From contig VDFB02193867.1 in the NCBI GenBank assembly GCA_007258455.2, forward strand, positions 572,955,105-573,019,104: a DNA stretch of 64,000 nt, given 5' to 3'. This document shows positions 11,228 through 22,900 of the stretch, one piece after another. Under the pieces are notes generated by a model, which did not search any database, was not told where the DNA came from, and saw only the letters and a list, made by a program, of their open reading frames with translations. This stretch comes from Sequoia sempervirens (lineage: Eukaryota > Streptophyta > Pinopsida > Cupressales > Cupressaceae). The translations under genes and the position numbers were made by a program. Numbering within the stretch: the first letter of the stretch is position 1; each line of letters starts with the position of its first letter.

Positions 11228-12254
11228 TGGGTAAAGGCACAAAGTTGTGTCACATTTTTAGCCAAATAAATAGTTTTGAGCAAAGCATTTTCAGACGAAA
11301 CCATGTGGCCTATACATAGCACACAGAGTTTCAGCCAAATATGTTTCGGCTGAATCTAAAAAATTTAAATTTTTCCCTTTGTTGCTTTGAAATTGGCTTA
11401 TTTTATATGCATGGTTTTAGTAGAAAGGGTTTTGGTCGAAACCCTTTCTACTAAAACTATCTATGTGGCATCCTAGTTTGCAGCCAACTCAACTTTTTTC
11501 ATAATTTTTGAAACTTGCAACTTCAACTAAGTATTTATTCAGTTAGAATGATGTTTAAAAAAAAAAAAAAAATACCCTTTTGTAGAGCTCGAAGTGGTGA
11601 ATCCAAATATGTAATTTTTTTTTAAAAAATATTAGTTATAATATATTTTATTTTTAAAATAATGCAAGTAGGTTGTTAAAGTTAAAAAAGAGGTTGATTA
11701 GAAATTAAAAACAAATAGTAAAACATATTAGAGTTTTTAAAAAAATATGGTGCACTAGAGGAGAGAGTCCTTTTCAAAAGGGTATAATTTTTTTTTTGAA
11801 AATGATTAAAAAAATAGACAATAGTTGACGTCCAATGAAAACTGTCAAATTCTATAAAGTTTGACTTTAAAATGTTATTACGAAAAAAATATACATCAAA
11901 ATTTCAATTTTTTTTCCATGCACTAGATATTGAAGTCACCTATTTGGACAAAAAAAATTAGAGGAAAATGATGCTTTTTTCTATTTGTTTCTTGACGTCA
12001 AGTGAATGCCACTTTTTCTTGAAATTTTCAGCATTCCAAAATATGCTCTTAAATTGATAAAAAAATAATCAAAACAATTTTCAAAAAACTAAAAAATTAC
12101 AGGACTAAACTTCATCAATATTTCTACCTTTCATTAGTTTACATCATTTTGAAATTCAAAGCATAAAGACCACTTTTATGTGGTAAAAGTTCATTTTTTG
12201 TTGTTGTTGGCCAATTCCTTTATAAAGTGTGACACAGGTTTGTGCTTTTATCCA
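11228..12254. mobile_element. Possible ~1-kb non-autonomous element with terminal inverted repeats
   Basis: The left end 11228-11260 (TGGGTAAAGGCACAAAG, then TTGTGTCACATTTT) is the imperfect inverted complement of the right end 12254-12221 (TGGATAAAAGCACAAAC, then CTGTGTCACACTTT). Roughly 26 of 32 positions match by eye. The interior has no coding potential. Size and ends fit a decayed non-autonomous DNA transposon, but I could not define a TSD, so the superfamily is unassigned. Confidence 0.4.
11414..11457. repeat. Perfect 19-bp hairpin
   Basis: Left arm GTTTTAGTAGAAAGGGTTT (11414-11432), 6-nt loop, right arm 11439-11457 is its exact reverse complement. A second smaller inverted repeat (TTCAGCC 11330-11336 and GGCTGAA 11348-11354) lies just upstream. 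Both are inside the TIR-bounded unit. Confidence 0.9.
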
Positions 12255-12381
12255 AATGTTCCTTAAAATTTTGGAACATCCCCTATATTCCTAGTAGATA
12301 ATGGGATTCAAGCACATTGGCTATAAGGATTGCTATCCCCTTTTCAAGAAATTATGTAGAATAGTAACCATGATAGTAGAT

Positions 12382-13231
12382 AACTAATAGCAAATTGTAA
12401 GCTACCAAGGCGCTACAATTTCACTACTCCTGAAAACCTCACAGGGGTCTATTACCAACACGGTGTACACAACAAAACAATGACAAGCATACAAAATGAT
12501 AAGCAAAGAAAATTGAAATTGAAACCCCCGATCTCCTTCCTTATTGTCAAGAGTAGGTCTACACAGTCATTCAATAAAAGGCATCCAATACACACCAGGA
12601 ACAACACGTAGAACACGTTTCTAGATTTCAAAAACAACAAATAAAACAAGAGTTGCGCCAAACAAGACCACCGACCTTTCACAAGGCAACGACTTCAGAT
12701 AGATTCTTTACACATACGATTGGTAGGGTGCACAATTTAACCATTGCCATCAACAGGAAGACACAAGCAGTTTGAAATACAATTTTGCAATAAAGATTTC
12801 AATCATACAAGCAAGCATAAAGAATTTGTGCACTGTAGACTTCAGCTCCCCTACCAACACTCTCTTTTCTCCATCGACCTCTGCAATCTACTCTCACTTC
12901 ATTCTCCTCATCTTGCCTTTTCCAGCAATGACCTTCATCTCCTTCCAGATAATGTGTGGTCTTTTCTTTTTCCTAATCAAATCATTTGCTAGCTCCCCTA
13001 ACCATTTCTTTTCCTCTTCTTCTCGACAAAAACCTCCACATTCAATTGTGGCGTCTTCTTTCTTTTTTTCTCCAATCACCGTTTAGTTTCTTTATTGCCT
13101 CCCAACACAAAACTACCCCAGCGGCCACCAATCAGAAAATAAAAACAAAGCACAAAAAAACTTAAAAACCAAAACTAAAGTTCCAATGCAAGCCAAAATT
13201 GGTCAATCCTAGGGACGATGCCCTTGCATCA
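12382..13231 (-). repeat. 3' LTR of the Ty3 element
   Basis: 850 bp, alignable throughout with 17891-18716. The sense-strand start is TGATGCAAGGGCATCG (13231 downward), matching TGAAGCAGGGGCATCG in the 5' LTR. It contains a ~40-bp stretch around 12600-12640 that is missing from the other LTR. Small open frames inside it are LTR shadows, not genes. Confidence 0.85.
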
Positions 13232-13253
13232 GGTTCCCTGGGGGAAGCAAAAA

Positions 13254-13763
13254 TCATGAACTCCTATTCATGAGGTCATTGATGGAATAACCATAGGCGG
13301 CAATTTTAGGTACAGTCAACCATGAAGCATCCTCCAAAGGATGATCACACCACTTCACCAAATACTTGAAGTACTCCTTGCCGCGAGTCTTCTTCAACAA
13401 CTATTTTTTGAGAATGCATTCAATTTCCAACGGAATGGGTTTGGTCACATGCTGATCAACAGTGGCTTTCAACTCCAACTCAGTTGCTCCATCTTCTACA
13501 ACACCTTGATATGGATATGAATCGGCTATGTTGAAGATGGGTGAAATCCCCATGCCTGGAGGAAGATTGATCTGATAGGAATTCGCTGAAAACTTTCGAA
13601 GAATCTTGCACATACTGAATTCCTTCATTTTCAATTTATTGTACTCACCTGTAGGAAACCTTTCTTTCCAAAGATGTGCTAACACAAGATCACCCACCTG
13701 AAAAATGAGCTTCCCTCCACTTCTTATCAACATACTGTTTGTATTGTTGATTGCTTCCTTCAA
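13254..13763 (-). pseudogene. Ty3 integrase C-terminus and chromodomain
   Basis: Frame 13763-13401 is the integrase tail (FQVGDLVLAHLWKERFPTGE, then KMKEFSMCKILRKFSANSYQ, the usual GPF/Y-like region). After a TAG at 13403-13401 the same frame continues to a TGA at 13256-13254 and encodes a chromodomain core, EYFKYLVKWCDHP then EDASW. Chromodomains steer integration toward marked chromatin. It is in a different frame from the upstream integrase core, so a frameshift lies between 13973 and 13763. Confidence 0.82.
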
Positions 13764-13972
13764 TGTTCATCTTCACCTCCTCATGAAGGTCATGAATAGC
13801 TTGAGAAAACTCCTCACCATCTGCACTTCATTTCTTCATGTCACCAAGATTTTTGAGTTCCAAGACACCCCTAGGATGCATGCCATAAACAACATAAAAA
13901 GGATTGTAACTTGTACTCCGATTTGGAGAATCATTGAAAGTGAACTCTACTTGTGCCAATGCCAAATCCCAA

Positions 13973-14626
13973 CTACCAAGCATTTTCCCAACAGGCACCT
14001 TTTAACATGTCACCAAGACTTCTATTCGCCACCTCAATTTGGCCATCCGTTTGGGGGTGATAGGCTAAACTAAAACTAAGTTGTGTTCCCAACTTCTTCC
14101 AAAGGGTTCTCCAGAAATGCCCAACAAACTTTGTATCTCTATTTGACACAATACTCTGTGGAATGCCATGTAAATGAACCACCTCTTTGAAAAATAGATT
14201 AGCAATATGGGTTGTATCACTAGCGTTTTTACATGGGATAAAATGCACCATTTTAGAGAGCCTATCCACAAGTACAAATACTGAGTCATTGCCTCTTTGA
14301 GTCCTAGGAAAACCCAAAACAAAGTCCATACTTATAGAATCCCACAGTCGAGATGGAATCGACAATGGTTGATACAACCCTGTATTCTAACTTCTTCCCT
14401 TGGTATTCTAACATACCCTGCATCTCTCCACATACTTCTTTACATCAACCCTCATTCTCGGACAATAGTAGTGTGTACTCAACTGCAAATATGTTTTTTC
14501 CTTTCTGAAATATCCTCCTAGACTGCCACTGTGTTTCTCTTTCAAGAGATTCTCCCTCATTGAGCTCCGAGGTATGCACAATTGACTGCCTTTGAACAAC
14601 AAACCCTCTTGTCTCATATACTCCAT
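13973..14626 (-). pseudogene. Ty3 integrase (zinc-binding N-terminus and DDE core)
   Basis: 14626-14408 holds the zinc-binding region (HSGSLGGYF, then THYYCPRM and CRVC). 14377-13973 holds the catalytic core: [11 protein letters not shown] (first Asp), [14 protein letters not shown] (second Asp), and [16 protein letters not shown] (Glu). All three acidic residues are present. At least one stop separates the two pieces. The enzyme would insert the cDNA copy into chromosomal DNA. Confidence 0.9.
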
Positions 14627-14632
14627 CCAAGG

Positions 14633-15130
14633 TCATCTGTCTCTGCTGATTGGACTGCTGCAAGCTTCATAAGCATCTTTAAAATCTGCATCATTTGCAT
14701 ACAACTCTTTCAAACTATCAAAACCAACACTGTTAGCCTGAATTTCTCGCAACAATAAACACCTTCTACTTAATGCATCAACAACCTTATTTGTTTGCCC
14801 ACTTTTATGCTTCAACACAAAATTATAACTTTGCAAATACTCTACCCACTTGGCATGCCTTTGATTTAGCTTATGCTGACTATTAATGAATTGCAATGCA
14901 TGGTTATCAATGTACACACCAAACTCTTTAGGAAGCAAGTAATGCCTCCACTTCTTCAATGATTGCACTAATGCATAGAATTCAAGATCATAAGTAGAAT
15001 ATTTCTTTTTAGCCTCATTCAATTTCTCACTGAAATAAGCCACTGGTTTACCTTCCTGGCTAAGACCAACCCCTATTGCTAAGCCACTGGCATCACATTC
15101 AACTTGAAATACTTTACTGAAATCAGGCAA
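14633..15130 (-). pseudogene. Ty3 RNase H domain
   Basis: 165 open residues starting after the RT connection: PDFSKVFQVECDASGLAIG, PVAYFSEKLNEAKKKYSTYD, HYLLPKEFGVYIDNHALQF and KHKSGQTNKVVDALSRR. The first Asp (ECDASG), the Tyr-Asp region and the final VVDALSRR are retained. Same frame as the RT segment 15682-15449 and the integrase. Confidence 0.9.
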
Positions 15131-16053
15131 TGCTAGTATGGGTTGCTAAGTTACTCTATGCTTAAGAAATTTAAAACTCTTTTCAGCCTCTTCAATCCAT
15201 ACAAACTGCTTTTTAGACCCCTTAATAGTTTGAAGTATAGGAGCAACTACATGACTAAAATTTCTAATGAACTTCTTGTAAAAGCTAGCAAGCCCATGAA
15301 AAATCCTTACCTTAGGTGCACTCCTCAGTTTTGGCCAATCAATGATAACCTATACCTTATCCTTATCCTTTTTTAGCCCTTCACTGGATACCACAAAACC
15401 CAAATAAACCAATTCAGTTTGCATAAACACACACTTCTTCAAATTAATCTACAACTTCTCTTCATGCAACCTTGTCATCACCATCCTCAAATGTTGTAGA
15501 TGCTCCTCTTTAGACCTGATAAACACCAAAATATCATCAAGATATACAATAACAAACTTCTCAAGAAAAGGTTTCAGGACTTCGTTCATGAGTCTCATAA
15601 AAGTACTAGGTGCATTCGTGAGCCCAAAGGGCATAACCAGCCACTCGTACAATCCATCATTCATTTTAAATGTTGTCTTCACTCATCTCCAGGTTTGATC
15701 CTAATATGATGGTAACCACTCTTCAGATCTATCTTCAAAAAATACTTTGCACCACCCAGGCAATCCATCAAATCATGAATTCTAGGAATTGGAAACCTGT
15801 ATCTGATAGTGATCTTGTTAATGGCTCGAGAGTCCGTGCATATTCTCCATTCATTTTCCTTCTTAGGTACCAAGACTGTAGGCACTGCATAGGGACTTAG
15901 ACTCTCTCTTATCAATCCTTTTCGCAGTAACTCCTCAAATTTCCATCTAATATCCTCATTCTCTTGGGGTGTCAACTTGTATGCAACCTTGTTTGGAAGG
16001 CTAGCTCCTAGAATTAAATCCATGTGACGGCTAATGCTACGCATAGGAGGCAA
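15131..16053 (-). pseudogene. Ty3 reverse transcriptase
   Basis: 16053-15679 gives [19 protein letters not shown], then [26 protein letters not shown] and [16 protein letters not shown]. The frame then changes at about 15681, consistent with loss of one G in a TGG codon, and 15682-15449 gives [17 protein letters not shown] and the catalytic YLDDILVF. Further stops follow at 15449 and through the connection region to 15131. All RT core motifs are readable. Confidence 0.92.
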
Positions 16054-16089
16054 CTCATCAGAAAAATCAACTACAACAATATCCTTATG

Positions 16090-16755
16090 TTAATCCAAGA
16101 TTTCTTGTACCTCCTTGGGTAGATCCTCCAGTTTTGTAGAGGTAAGCAACTCCTTAGGTTTGAGCACCAAAGCAACTCCCATGTCCTCCTTCTTCACAAG
16201 ATGTAAGAACTCTTTTCCACTCACCAACATTATCTTACTACTGCTACTACTATTGCTATCCTCTTCTTGTTCACACATAGGTAGCAAAGTATGCTTGATG
16301 CCATCATTTTCAAAGGTATATGTGTTACTCCTCCCTTCATGTACAACCTTCCGATCAAACTGCCAGGGTCTACCAAGCAATACATGACACACGTCCATAG
16401 GCATGATATCACAAATCACACTATCCTTATAACTGCCAATCTAAAATTCTAGTACAACCTATTCATCTACCAACAACTGATGCCCTTTCTAAAGCCAAGA
16501 AACTCTATAAGGTGTGGGGAGCTTATTACTCTTCAATCCTAACTTATCCACCATTTCTACAGCCACTCAATTATCTATACCACCACTATCAATAATCAAT
16601 TTGCAGCACTTACCTTTTGCCTTGCACTTCGTCTTGAATAGAGTTCTTCTTTGTTTTGATTCTTTACTCTCATTCGGGGGCTTCAATAACACTCTTTTGA
16701 ACAACAAAGAATCTCCAATCTCAGATTCCACCGTATGATTTACAGGTGATCCCAC
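16090..16755 (-). pseudogene. Ty3 aspartic protease region
   Basis: 16755-16567 contains the retropepsin motif CKLIIDSGGIDN (catalytic DSG). 16419-16090 continues with DIMPMDVCHVLLGRPWQFDR, the second conserved protease block (LLGRPW), and a linker into RT. The segments share one frame with in-frame stops between them. The linker carries a Ser-rich run (SNSSSSS). Confidence 0.88.
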
Positions 16756-17858
16756 ACTTTCTTATTCAGCTTGCACAATTTGTGTGCTTCTTTTTGGCCT
16801 TGTATGTCCTTCTTTCACATACTCTGGACACTCCCAACTCTTGTGACCAACATACTGATTGCATTTGAAACATTTACCTACAAATCCTCTTCCTCTTCCT
16901 TGATAACCACCTCTATCGAATGATCTACCTCCTTTGTTCTAATAACCTCCTCTTTCTGGATTAGTTGCACCACTAGAACTTCTAGCCCCTTCATCATGAT
17001 GAGTTTGTTGTCCCCTACCAGACTATGGTCCTCTTCCTCTCAAGCCTCTTCCTCTTTGTCGTCCTTGCTGAATTTGCTTCCTCACAAACTTCTCTTCTGC
17101 CTTAATGGCCAACTGATAGGCCTCCTCAAGAGTTCCTGGAGACACTAGACTTAACTCATCCTTAAACTATATTTCAAACCATTCAAATACCTCGCCACCT
17201 TTTCCATATCCTCTTCATTGTGGCCTAACCAAATAACCAATTTGTAGAACTCTTCCGTGTATTCTTTGACTGACATATCTTCCTGCTTCAAATTCTGCAA
17301 TTTTTTGAAAAGATTTGTTTGGTAGTCTGTTGGAAGAAATTTTGTCTTCAATTTGGAAACTATTCGATCCCAAGAAGAGATCTTCTCTTTGTTTTTCTTG
17401 CATCTTTCCACCTGCACGTAATCCCACCACATTGCGGCATGGCCTTTCAGCCGTGTACAGGCAAACTTCACCTTTCTTTCCTTCGCCACTCCTTCGTATT
17501 CAAAATACTTGTCCAAATCATTGATCCAGTCTATAAGCTCCTCTCCATTCAGGCTTCCAAAATATGTAGGGACATCAATTTTTGGCTTAGCTCCCACATT
17601 CATAACAGCTCTTATCAATCGTTCTTCAACCCTTTCTGGTTCTTCTTGATCTTCATCATCATCTTGGGGTTGCTCTTCTTTCACAACTTCACTCACATCA
17701 TTCACCATTACTCCTCTTCGTTGTGCTCGTTCTATTGCATCCATTCTGGCTGTCCGGTTTTGTAGCATCTCCAAGATTCTGTCTTTATGGCCTCTTCGAC
17801 CACCACCTCGAGCACCTTCTCGTCTCATCGCCCTCGGTGGCATTCTAGCCAATTCCAC
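16756..17858 (-). pseudogene. Ty3 gag (capsid and zinc knuckle)
   Basis: The ATG at 17858 opens 235 residues to 17151: a basic Arg/Gly N-terminus, an acidic linker (EEQPQDDDEDQEEPE) and the Retrotrans_gag-type capsid region (FEYEGVAKERKVKFACTRLK, MWWDYVQ, VKEYTEEFYKL). Beyond the stop, Gly/Arg-rich sequence leads to a zinc knuckle near 16890-16840, CFKCNQ then VGHKSWEC, with one extra residue before the His relative to the usual CX2CX4HX4C. The gag frame differs from the protease frame. Gag forms the particle that packages element RNA. Confidence 0.88.
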
Positions 17859-17875
17859 TTTTCCCTAATCTCTTC

Positions 17876-17888
17876 CACTCTGATACCA
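17876..17888 (-). other. Primer-binding site (tRNA-Met type)
   Basis: Sense strand TGGTATCAGAGTG, two bases inside the 5' LTR. Plant LTR retrotransposons primed by initiator tRNA-Met typically carry TGGTATCAGAGC here; the last bases differ slightly. Confidence 0.85.
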
Positions 17889-17890
17889 AA

Positions 17891-18716
17891 AACTAATAAC
17901 AAACTGTAAGCTACCAAAGCGCTGCAATTTCACTACTCCTGAAAACCTCACAAGGGTCTATTACCAACACGGTGTGCACAACAGAACAATGACAAGCATA
18001 TAGAATGATAAGCATATAGAATGATAAGCAAAGACAACTGAAATCGAAACCTCCAATCTCCTTCCTTATTGTCAAGAGAAGGTCTACACAGTCATTCAAT
18101 AAAAGGCACCCAATACACACCAACAAAAAACAACAAAATAAGAGCTACGCCAAACAAGACCATCGGCCTCTCACAAGGCAACAACTCAAATAGATTCTTT
18201 ACACATACGATTGGTAGGGTGCACAATTTGACCACCGCCATCAACAGGAAGAATAAGCAGTTTGAAATACAATTCCGCAATAAAGATTTCAATCATACAA
18301 GCAAGCATAAAGAACTTGTGCCCTGTAGACTAAAGCTCCCCTGCCAACACTCTCTTTTCTCCATCGACCTCTGCAATCTGCTCTCACTTCATTCTCCTCC
18401 TCTTTGCCAACAACGAGCTTCATCTCCTTCCAGGTAATGTGTGGTCTTTTCTTTTTCCTGATCAAACCATTTGCTAGCTCCCCTAACCGTTTCTTTTCCT
18501 CTTCTTCTCGACAGAAACCTCCACATCCAGCCGTGGCATCTTCTTTCTTTTTTTCTCCAATCACTGTTCAGTTTCTTTACTGCCTTCCAACACAAAACTA
18601 CCCCAGTCGCCACCAACTAGAAAACAAAATCAAAGCACAACAAAATTTAAAAACCAAAACTAAAGTTCCAATGCAAGCCAAAATTGGTCGATCCTAGGGA
18701 CGATGCCCCTGCTTCA
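17891..18716 (-). repeat. 5' LTR of the Ty3 element
   Basis: 826 bp paired with 12382-13231. It carries a small extra duplication (AGCATATAGAATGATA repeated near 17995-18025) absent from the 3' LTR, and lacks about 40 bp present there. Confidence 0.85.
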
Positions 18717-19189
18717 AAAACCTTCCTAAAAAATAGTAGGTATTTTCCTTGTTAAAATTGAGGTGAAGAATATTTCTATTGCCTATAATAATTGGGCTCA
18801 CATAGAGTGGAATTTTGTGCCTAACTCACTTGGAGGATTAGTCTATGAATTTCAAAGACAAAACCTTCTACAAAAGAGAGACACAAACATCGGGTGGTTC
18901 TTTGGTAGGAAGGTTAACACTAGAAGTAAGAGATTGATGAATAACATGATATATTATTCATAATAGACTCCATCCCAAGAAAATTGTGGTTGAAAATCTA
19001 TTATGATACCTAGCTAGTTCCTTTTTTTAAACTAAATTAAAAGCAAAATTTTGGGCATTGTAATAAATTGAACTATAATAAAGTTCCACATGGGGGTTTT
19101 GCTTTAAGCATCTAGTATAGGTTTTATTTAAGCTTCATAAATAAACAAACTCAGAATATTAAAAGTTACTATTCAATAGTCGAGCTTCA
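18717..19189. other. Non-coding stretch
   Basis: No gene or repeat recognised between the Ty3 5' LTR and the copia-type 3' end. Confidence 0.5.
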
Positions 19190-19920
19190 CATTGTTCCTC
19201 CAACCAACAGCCAATAGGGGTCTGGTGCTTCTTTTCTTTGGCTCTATACCAACCAGAGGGTGCCTATGCAGTTGTCCAATTCAGAACACATCTCTACAGA
19301 ATCAAATCTTCCTATCTTCAATTAATCAATTTATGTATTCAGAGATCGTGTGCCTATATGTTCATCCATTTGAGTAGTGCAAAATATGTACAACTACAAT
19401 TTAGAGCATTCGAGAGTATCCCAGAGGTACTCGTGCAGTGGTTTCTATGACTCTGATGTAATCCTTTTAAAATGTGGATTCATTTGTAGTTCTTCATCAA
19501 CAATTGCAACTTTCTTCTTTAGTTTGAATAAATGGTTAGGAGTTTTATTCACTAGGTTTTCTCCTTTCCTCTTTGTAATTGAGTACTTGATTAGGCTTTG
19601 TTTCTTGGACCTATATCTCTCTATTCACCTAGCTACACTTAAAGGGGGGTGTTAGTGTAGAATATTTTTCCTAGAATATTCCTCTAGATAAGTTTGCTAG
19701 TTGTTAGGATAATGATTGCTTAGTCGTGCAATCTTGCATAGAGATGCATGATTATTTTCTAGTTGGAAATTGTCATTCTAGATGGATCATCTCCTTATAT
19801 ATATTGTACTCATTCCTAAGCTACTAAAAAGAAGGAAATTCACAGTTTATCCTTCATATCAATTTGTGCAATTGTGTAATTTGCAACTCGACCAATATTC
19901 ATGAATTCTCATAGGCCTAC
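19190..19920 (+). mobile_element. 3' end of a copia-type LTR element (internal tail, polypurine tract, LTR)
   Basis: A polypurine tract AAAGGGGGG at 19641-19649 is followed at once by TGTTAGTGTAGAATATT, the expected start of a 3' LTR at 19650. About 140 bp in, CCTTATATATATTGTACTC supplies a TATA-like box. The same tract-plus-TGTT layout occurs at 49205-49214. The LTR end is approximate, since no partner LTR is visible. The upstream 450 bp has no recognisable protein. Confidence 0.55.
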
Positions 19921-22900
19921 ATGAAACAAATAGGATTTTACTTTTCTTGGCAACTCTCTTTCTTCTGGTGGATTCTCCTTTAGCTGTGATTATGATTTCT
20001 CTTTTACAATTAGTCTTTGAACAACTGCGATTTGCACAAATTCTTTCAATTTCAATGCTTATATTTGATGGCTACCTTCTGCCAAATCTTAAAATATTTG
20101 GTTTTGAACAACAATTTCTTTTTACATGGTGGCCTCTCTTCTTTTAAACAAACTTCAGCTCATTTCTAAAGTAACTACGATCTCCACCTTTCTCGACTGT
20201 GAATACTTTTGCAACGGCTTAACCAAATTGTGGTGGTTGGGAACTATATCTTTTCTATGGTCTCTTTTAGATCTCCTACGATAGCTTCAACATCAATTGT
20301 CCCAAAGAATTATAAAAGACACAAATTGATGCACACGGGATTCTTTTATTCGATCTCAAACATTACAATTGTCTAGAATGCTACAACATTTAACTAAAAC
20401 ATCTTATAAGATAAATACCATGATATTATTTGATCAATTGATCAGAGATTGAAAGACAATGAATGAATTACAATTATTTTATTATATAAAGATCTTGGAT
20501 AATTCAAAAGATTGCTAAAAATTTATTATGCAACTCCATACAAATTACAAAACTTTGAAAATTAAACATACAAATTTTATATTTAAAAAATTCTCGTGCA
20601 AGACTGCAGTTCTATCCTAACTTTCTTCTCATGCGATGTGGGAGAAATAACAGTTTATTGATTATTCCAACATAAAAGAGGTAGTGTAAAAGTTTCAACT
20701 CCCTTAATAAGGGTGGTATTTATGTTGCAATGAATATGGCGATGTAAATATAGAAACTTCAGTACTGGGTATATCATGTGTTATGCTTGCACATTTTTAA
20801 GATTGAATATCTATAACTAAATTATGTATTGGATCTGTTAGAATTCTCTATACACCTTAGGTGAAACTGATCTTTCGAAGGTTGTTGCCTCTCCTCTCAA
20901 ATTGGCAAGCTGGAGTGAGAGAGTTTGATATTGGTGGGCCTTTGTGTCTAAGTACACAGTGGTATAAAGGGTCCACAGTTGGTTCTATTGCACTTAGGAA
21001 TGCCTTACAAAGTTTGACAGCACACAATACATAATCATACAGGCCATGTAGCTCTAAAGTGTGTCAGGAAATAATGGTGTGGAACAAGAAATCATGTTGG
21101 AGGTACGTACAAGAGCAATATACAACCTATGTGGAGGAAAAACGACATAAGGGATCAGGCAGGAATCATCTAGGGTTGCGCAGCCATATTTAGTATGCAG
21201 AGATGTCCAATAGATTAAGAAACCTGCACAAAGCAAGAAAAGACCTGAAAAATATTTGCAGAGATAACTAACGTGCAAGAAACAGTTTGTATGCAAGAAA
21301 CAGTTTGTATGCAGGTCTATCTCACGTGTGCATGGATAAACAATATGATATAAAAAGACGTGCAAAAGTTTCAGGATAGATGTCACTGTTTAAAAGATGT
21401 ACGTGTCAATGGGTCCTTGGTCTACTAGTGAAGTTGAAAGGTTTGGAATGAGCTCACTAGGGGATCAAGTCTTGTTGGGTGCACAACCCCGACTCTAAAA
21501 GGGATGAGGTCGGGATCGTGCCCCGGGTGGATTTTGGCAGATTTAAAAATAGGCTTTGAAGAAGGATATATATATTTGATAAAGATATATATTAGTTTAT
21601 TAAAAACCATTTCAATATCTTTCAAAGATTTTCTTAATATAATATTTGAATTTTAATATTAAAGAAAGTTAATATCAAATTTTAATTTCATCATTTAATT
21701 TGTTAAAGTGATTTTAATTAGAAGTAAGAGACTCAATAAATTTCATTGCAAATGTTTTATCCCTTCTTTGAGTTTCATGATAGGAAAATCAATTAGTTAA
21801 AATATTTAAAAAATATTAATTAAATATTTCACATGTGAATGACTGTCAAATTTAATAATGATTTTTGTATTTACATATTTTTTATTGGTAAGTTTTTATG
21901 AAATGGTAAATAGTTGAAATGGATGCTCCATTTTTAGCAAATAAGACAAGCTATAAAGAGAGTTAAACCACCACCTTTTTAAAACAAATAAGTTAAATTG
22001 TCCAAAGCATTATTTTATTAAACTTTTAAATTGAGTTGTTTTGCCATAGTAATAATGTATGAATTGGAGCTTAATCATCTAAAGTTTATAATACCATTAC
22101 AGAGCTTAATATGATTCATCATTAATATTACATTCTTGCTCTTTTTAGGGCTATATTGTCATTACTATTAAATTTTTATTTTTGGGGTCATATTCATTTC
22201 AATATTAACATTTGGTGAGATTTTCTACTTAGAAATTGTATATAATTAGGTTTTCAAATGATGTACATAGTGTAGACAAAATTGTAGACAAACCTCATAG
22301 TACAATGTCAACAACAAGATGTTTGAGCAATGAACATGAATTTTTCTCTCTTTTATTATCACGGTCTTTTGAACCTAGGACATATAGAGCCTCAAATATG
22401 ATGATTGCAAAGAATATAGGTAGAATAGAGCTTATATACTGATATTTTTTAAGAAACTTTATATTGATAAAAAATTGAGATCTTGCCTACGATTTTGTAA
22501 TAGATATTTGATTTATATAGTGTTTAGATGGCTCTTTTGGTGTTATTGCTACAAAATGAGTTGTGAATAGTTTTGCTAGTCTATGCCATTAATAGATAAA
22601 TCATGAAAATTCATGCATTAAAAAAAAAACTAAAAAGTAATACATATAATAATAATTACACTTAATTAATATTTATACAAATTTCTAATAATATGTACAA
22701 TTTCATAAAAAAAATATATATTTTTTTAAAAATCATAAACTTATTTATTTGTGTAAAAAAAATTAAGAATCTTTTCTCAAAATTACTACTGCGAAAAAGA
22801 AAAAGAAACTCTTAATAATTAAATATCTTGTTACTTTCAAGATGAACCATTCCACATAATGATACTTGGTTTTGTATTCAAATTTTATTAAGAGAAAGAA

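Larger units (their letters stand above)
12382..18716 (-). mobile_element. Ty3/gypsy chromovirus LTR retrotransposon, complete but degenerate
   Basis: A 6.3-kb element in minus orientation. Order in sense: 5' LTR (18716-17891), tRNA-Met-type PBS (17888-17876), gag with zinc knuckle, protease, RT, RNase H, integrase, chromodomain, 3' LTR (13231-12382). Protease-RT-RNase H-integrase order is diagnostic of Ty3/gypsy, and the terminal chromodomain places it among chromoviruses. The LTRs differ by many substitutions plus indels, so insertion is not recent. Coding parts carry several nonsense codons and at least three frameshifts. I could not read a clear target-site duplication. Confidence 0.92.

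Noticed and set aside
12382..12386. Target-site duplication of the 12-18 kb Ty3 element
   Set aside because: Bases beside the two LTRs (…GATA and AAAAA…) do not give a convincing matching 5-mer.
12452..13086. Several 60-104-codon frames, repeated with variations at 17911-18697
   Set aside because: They fall inside the two LTRs of the Ty3 element and recur in both copies, so they are LTR sequence read as protein.
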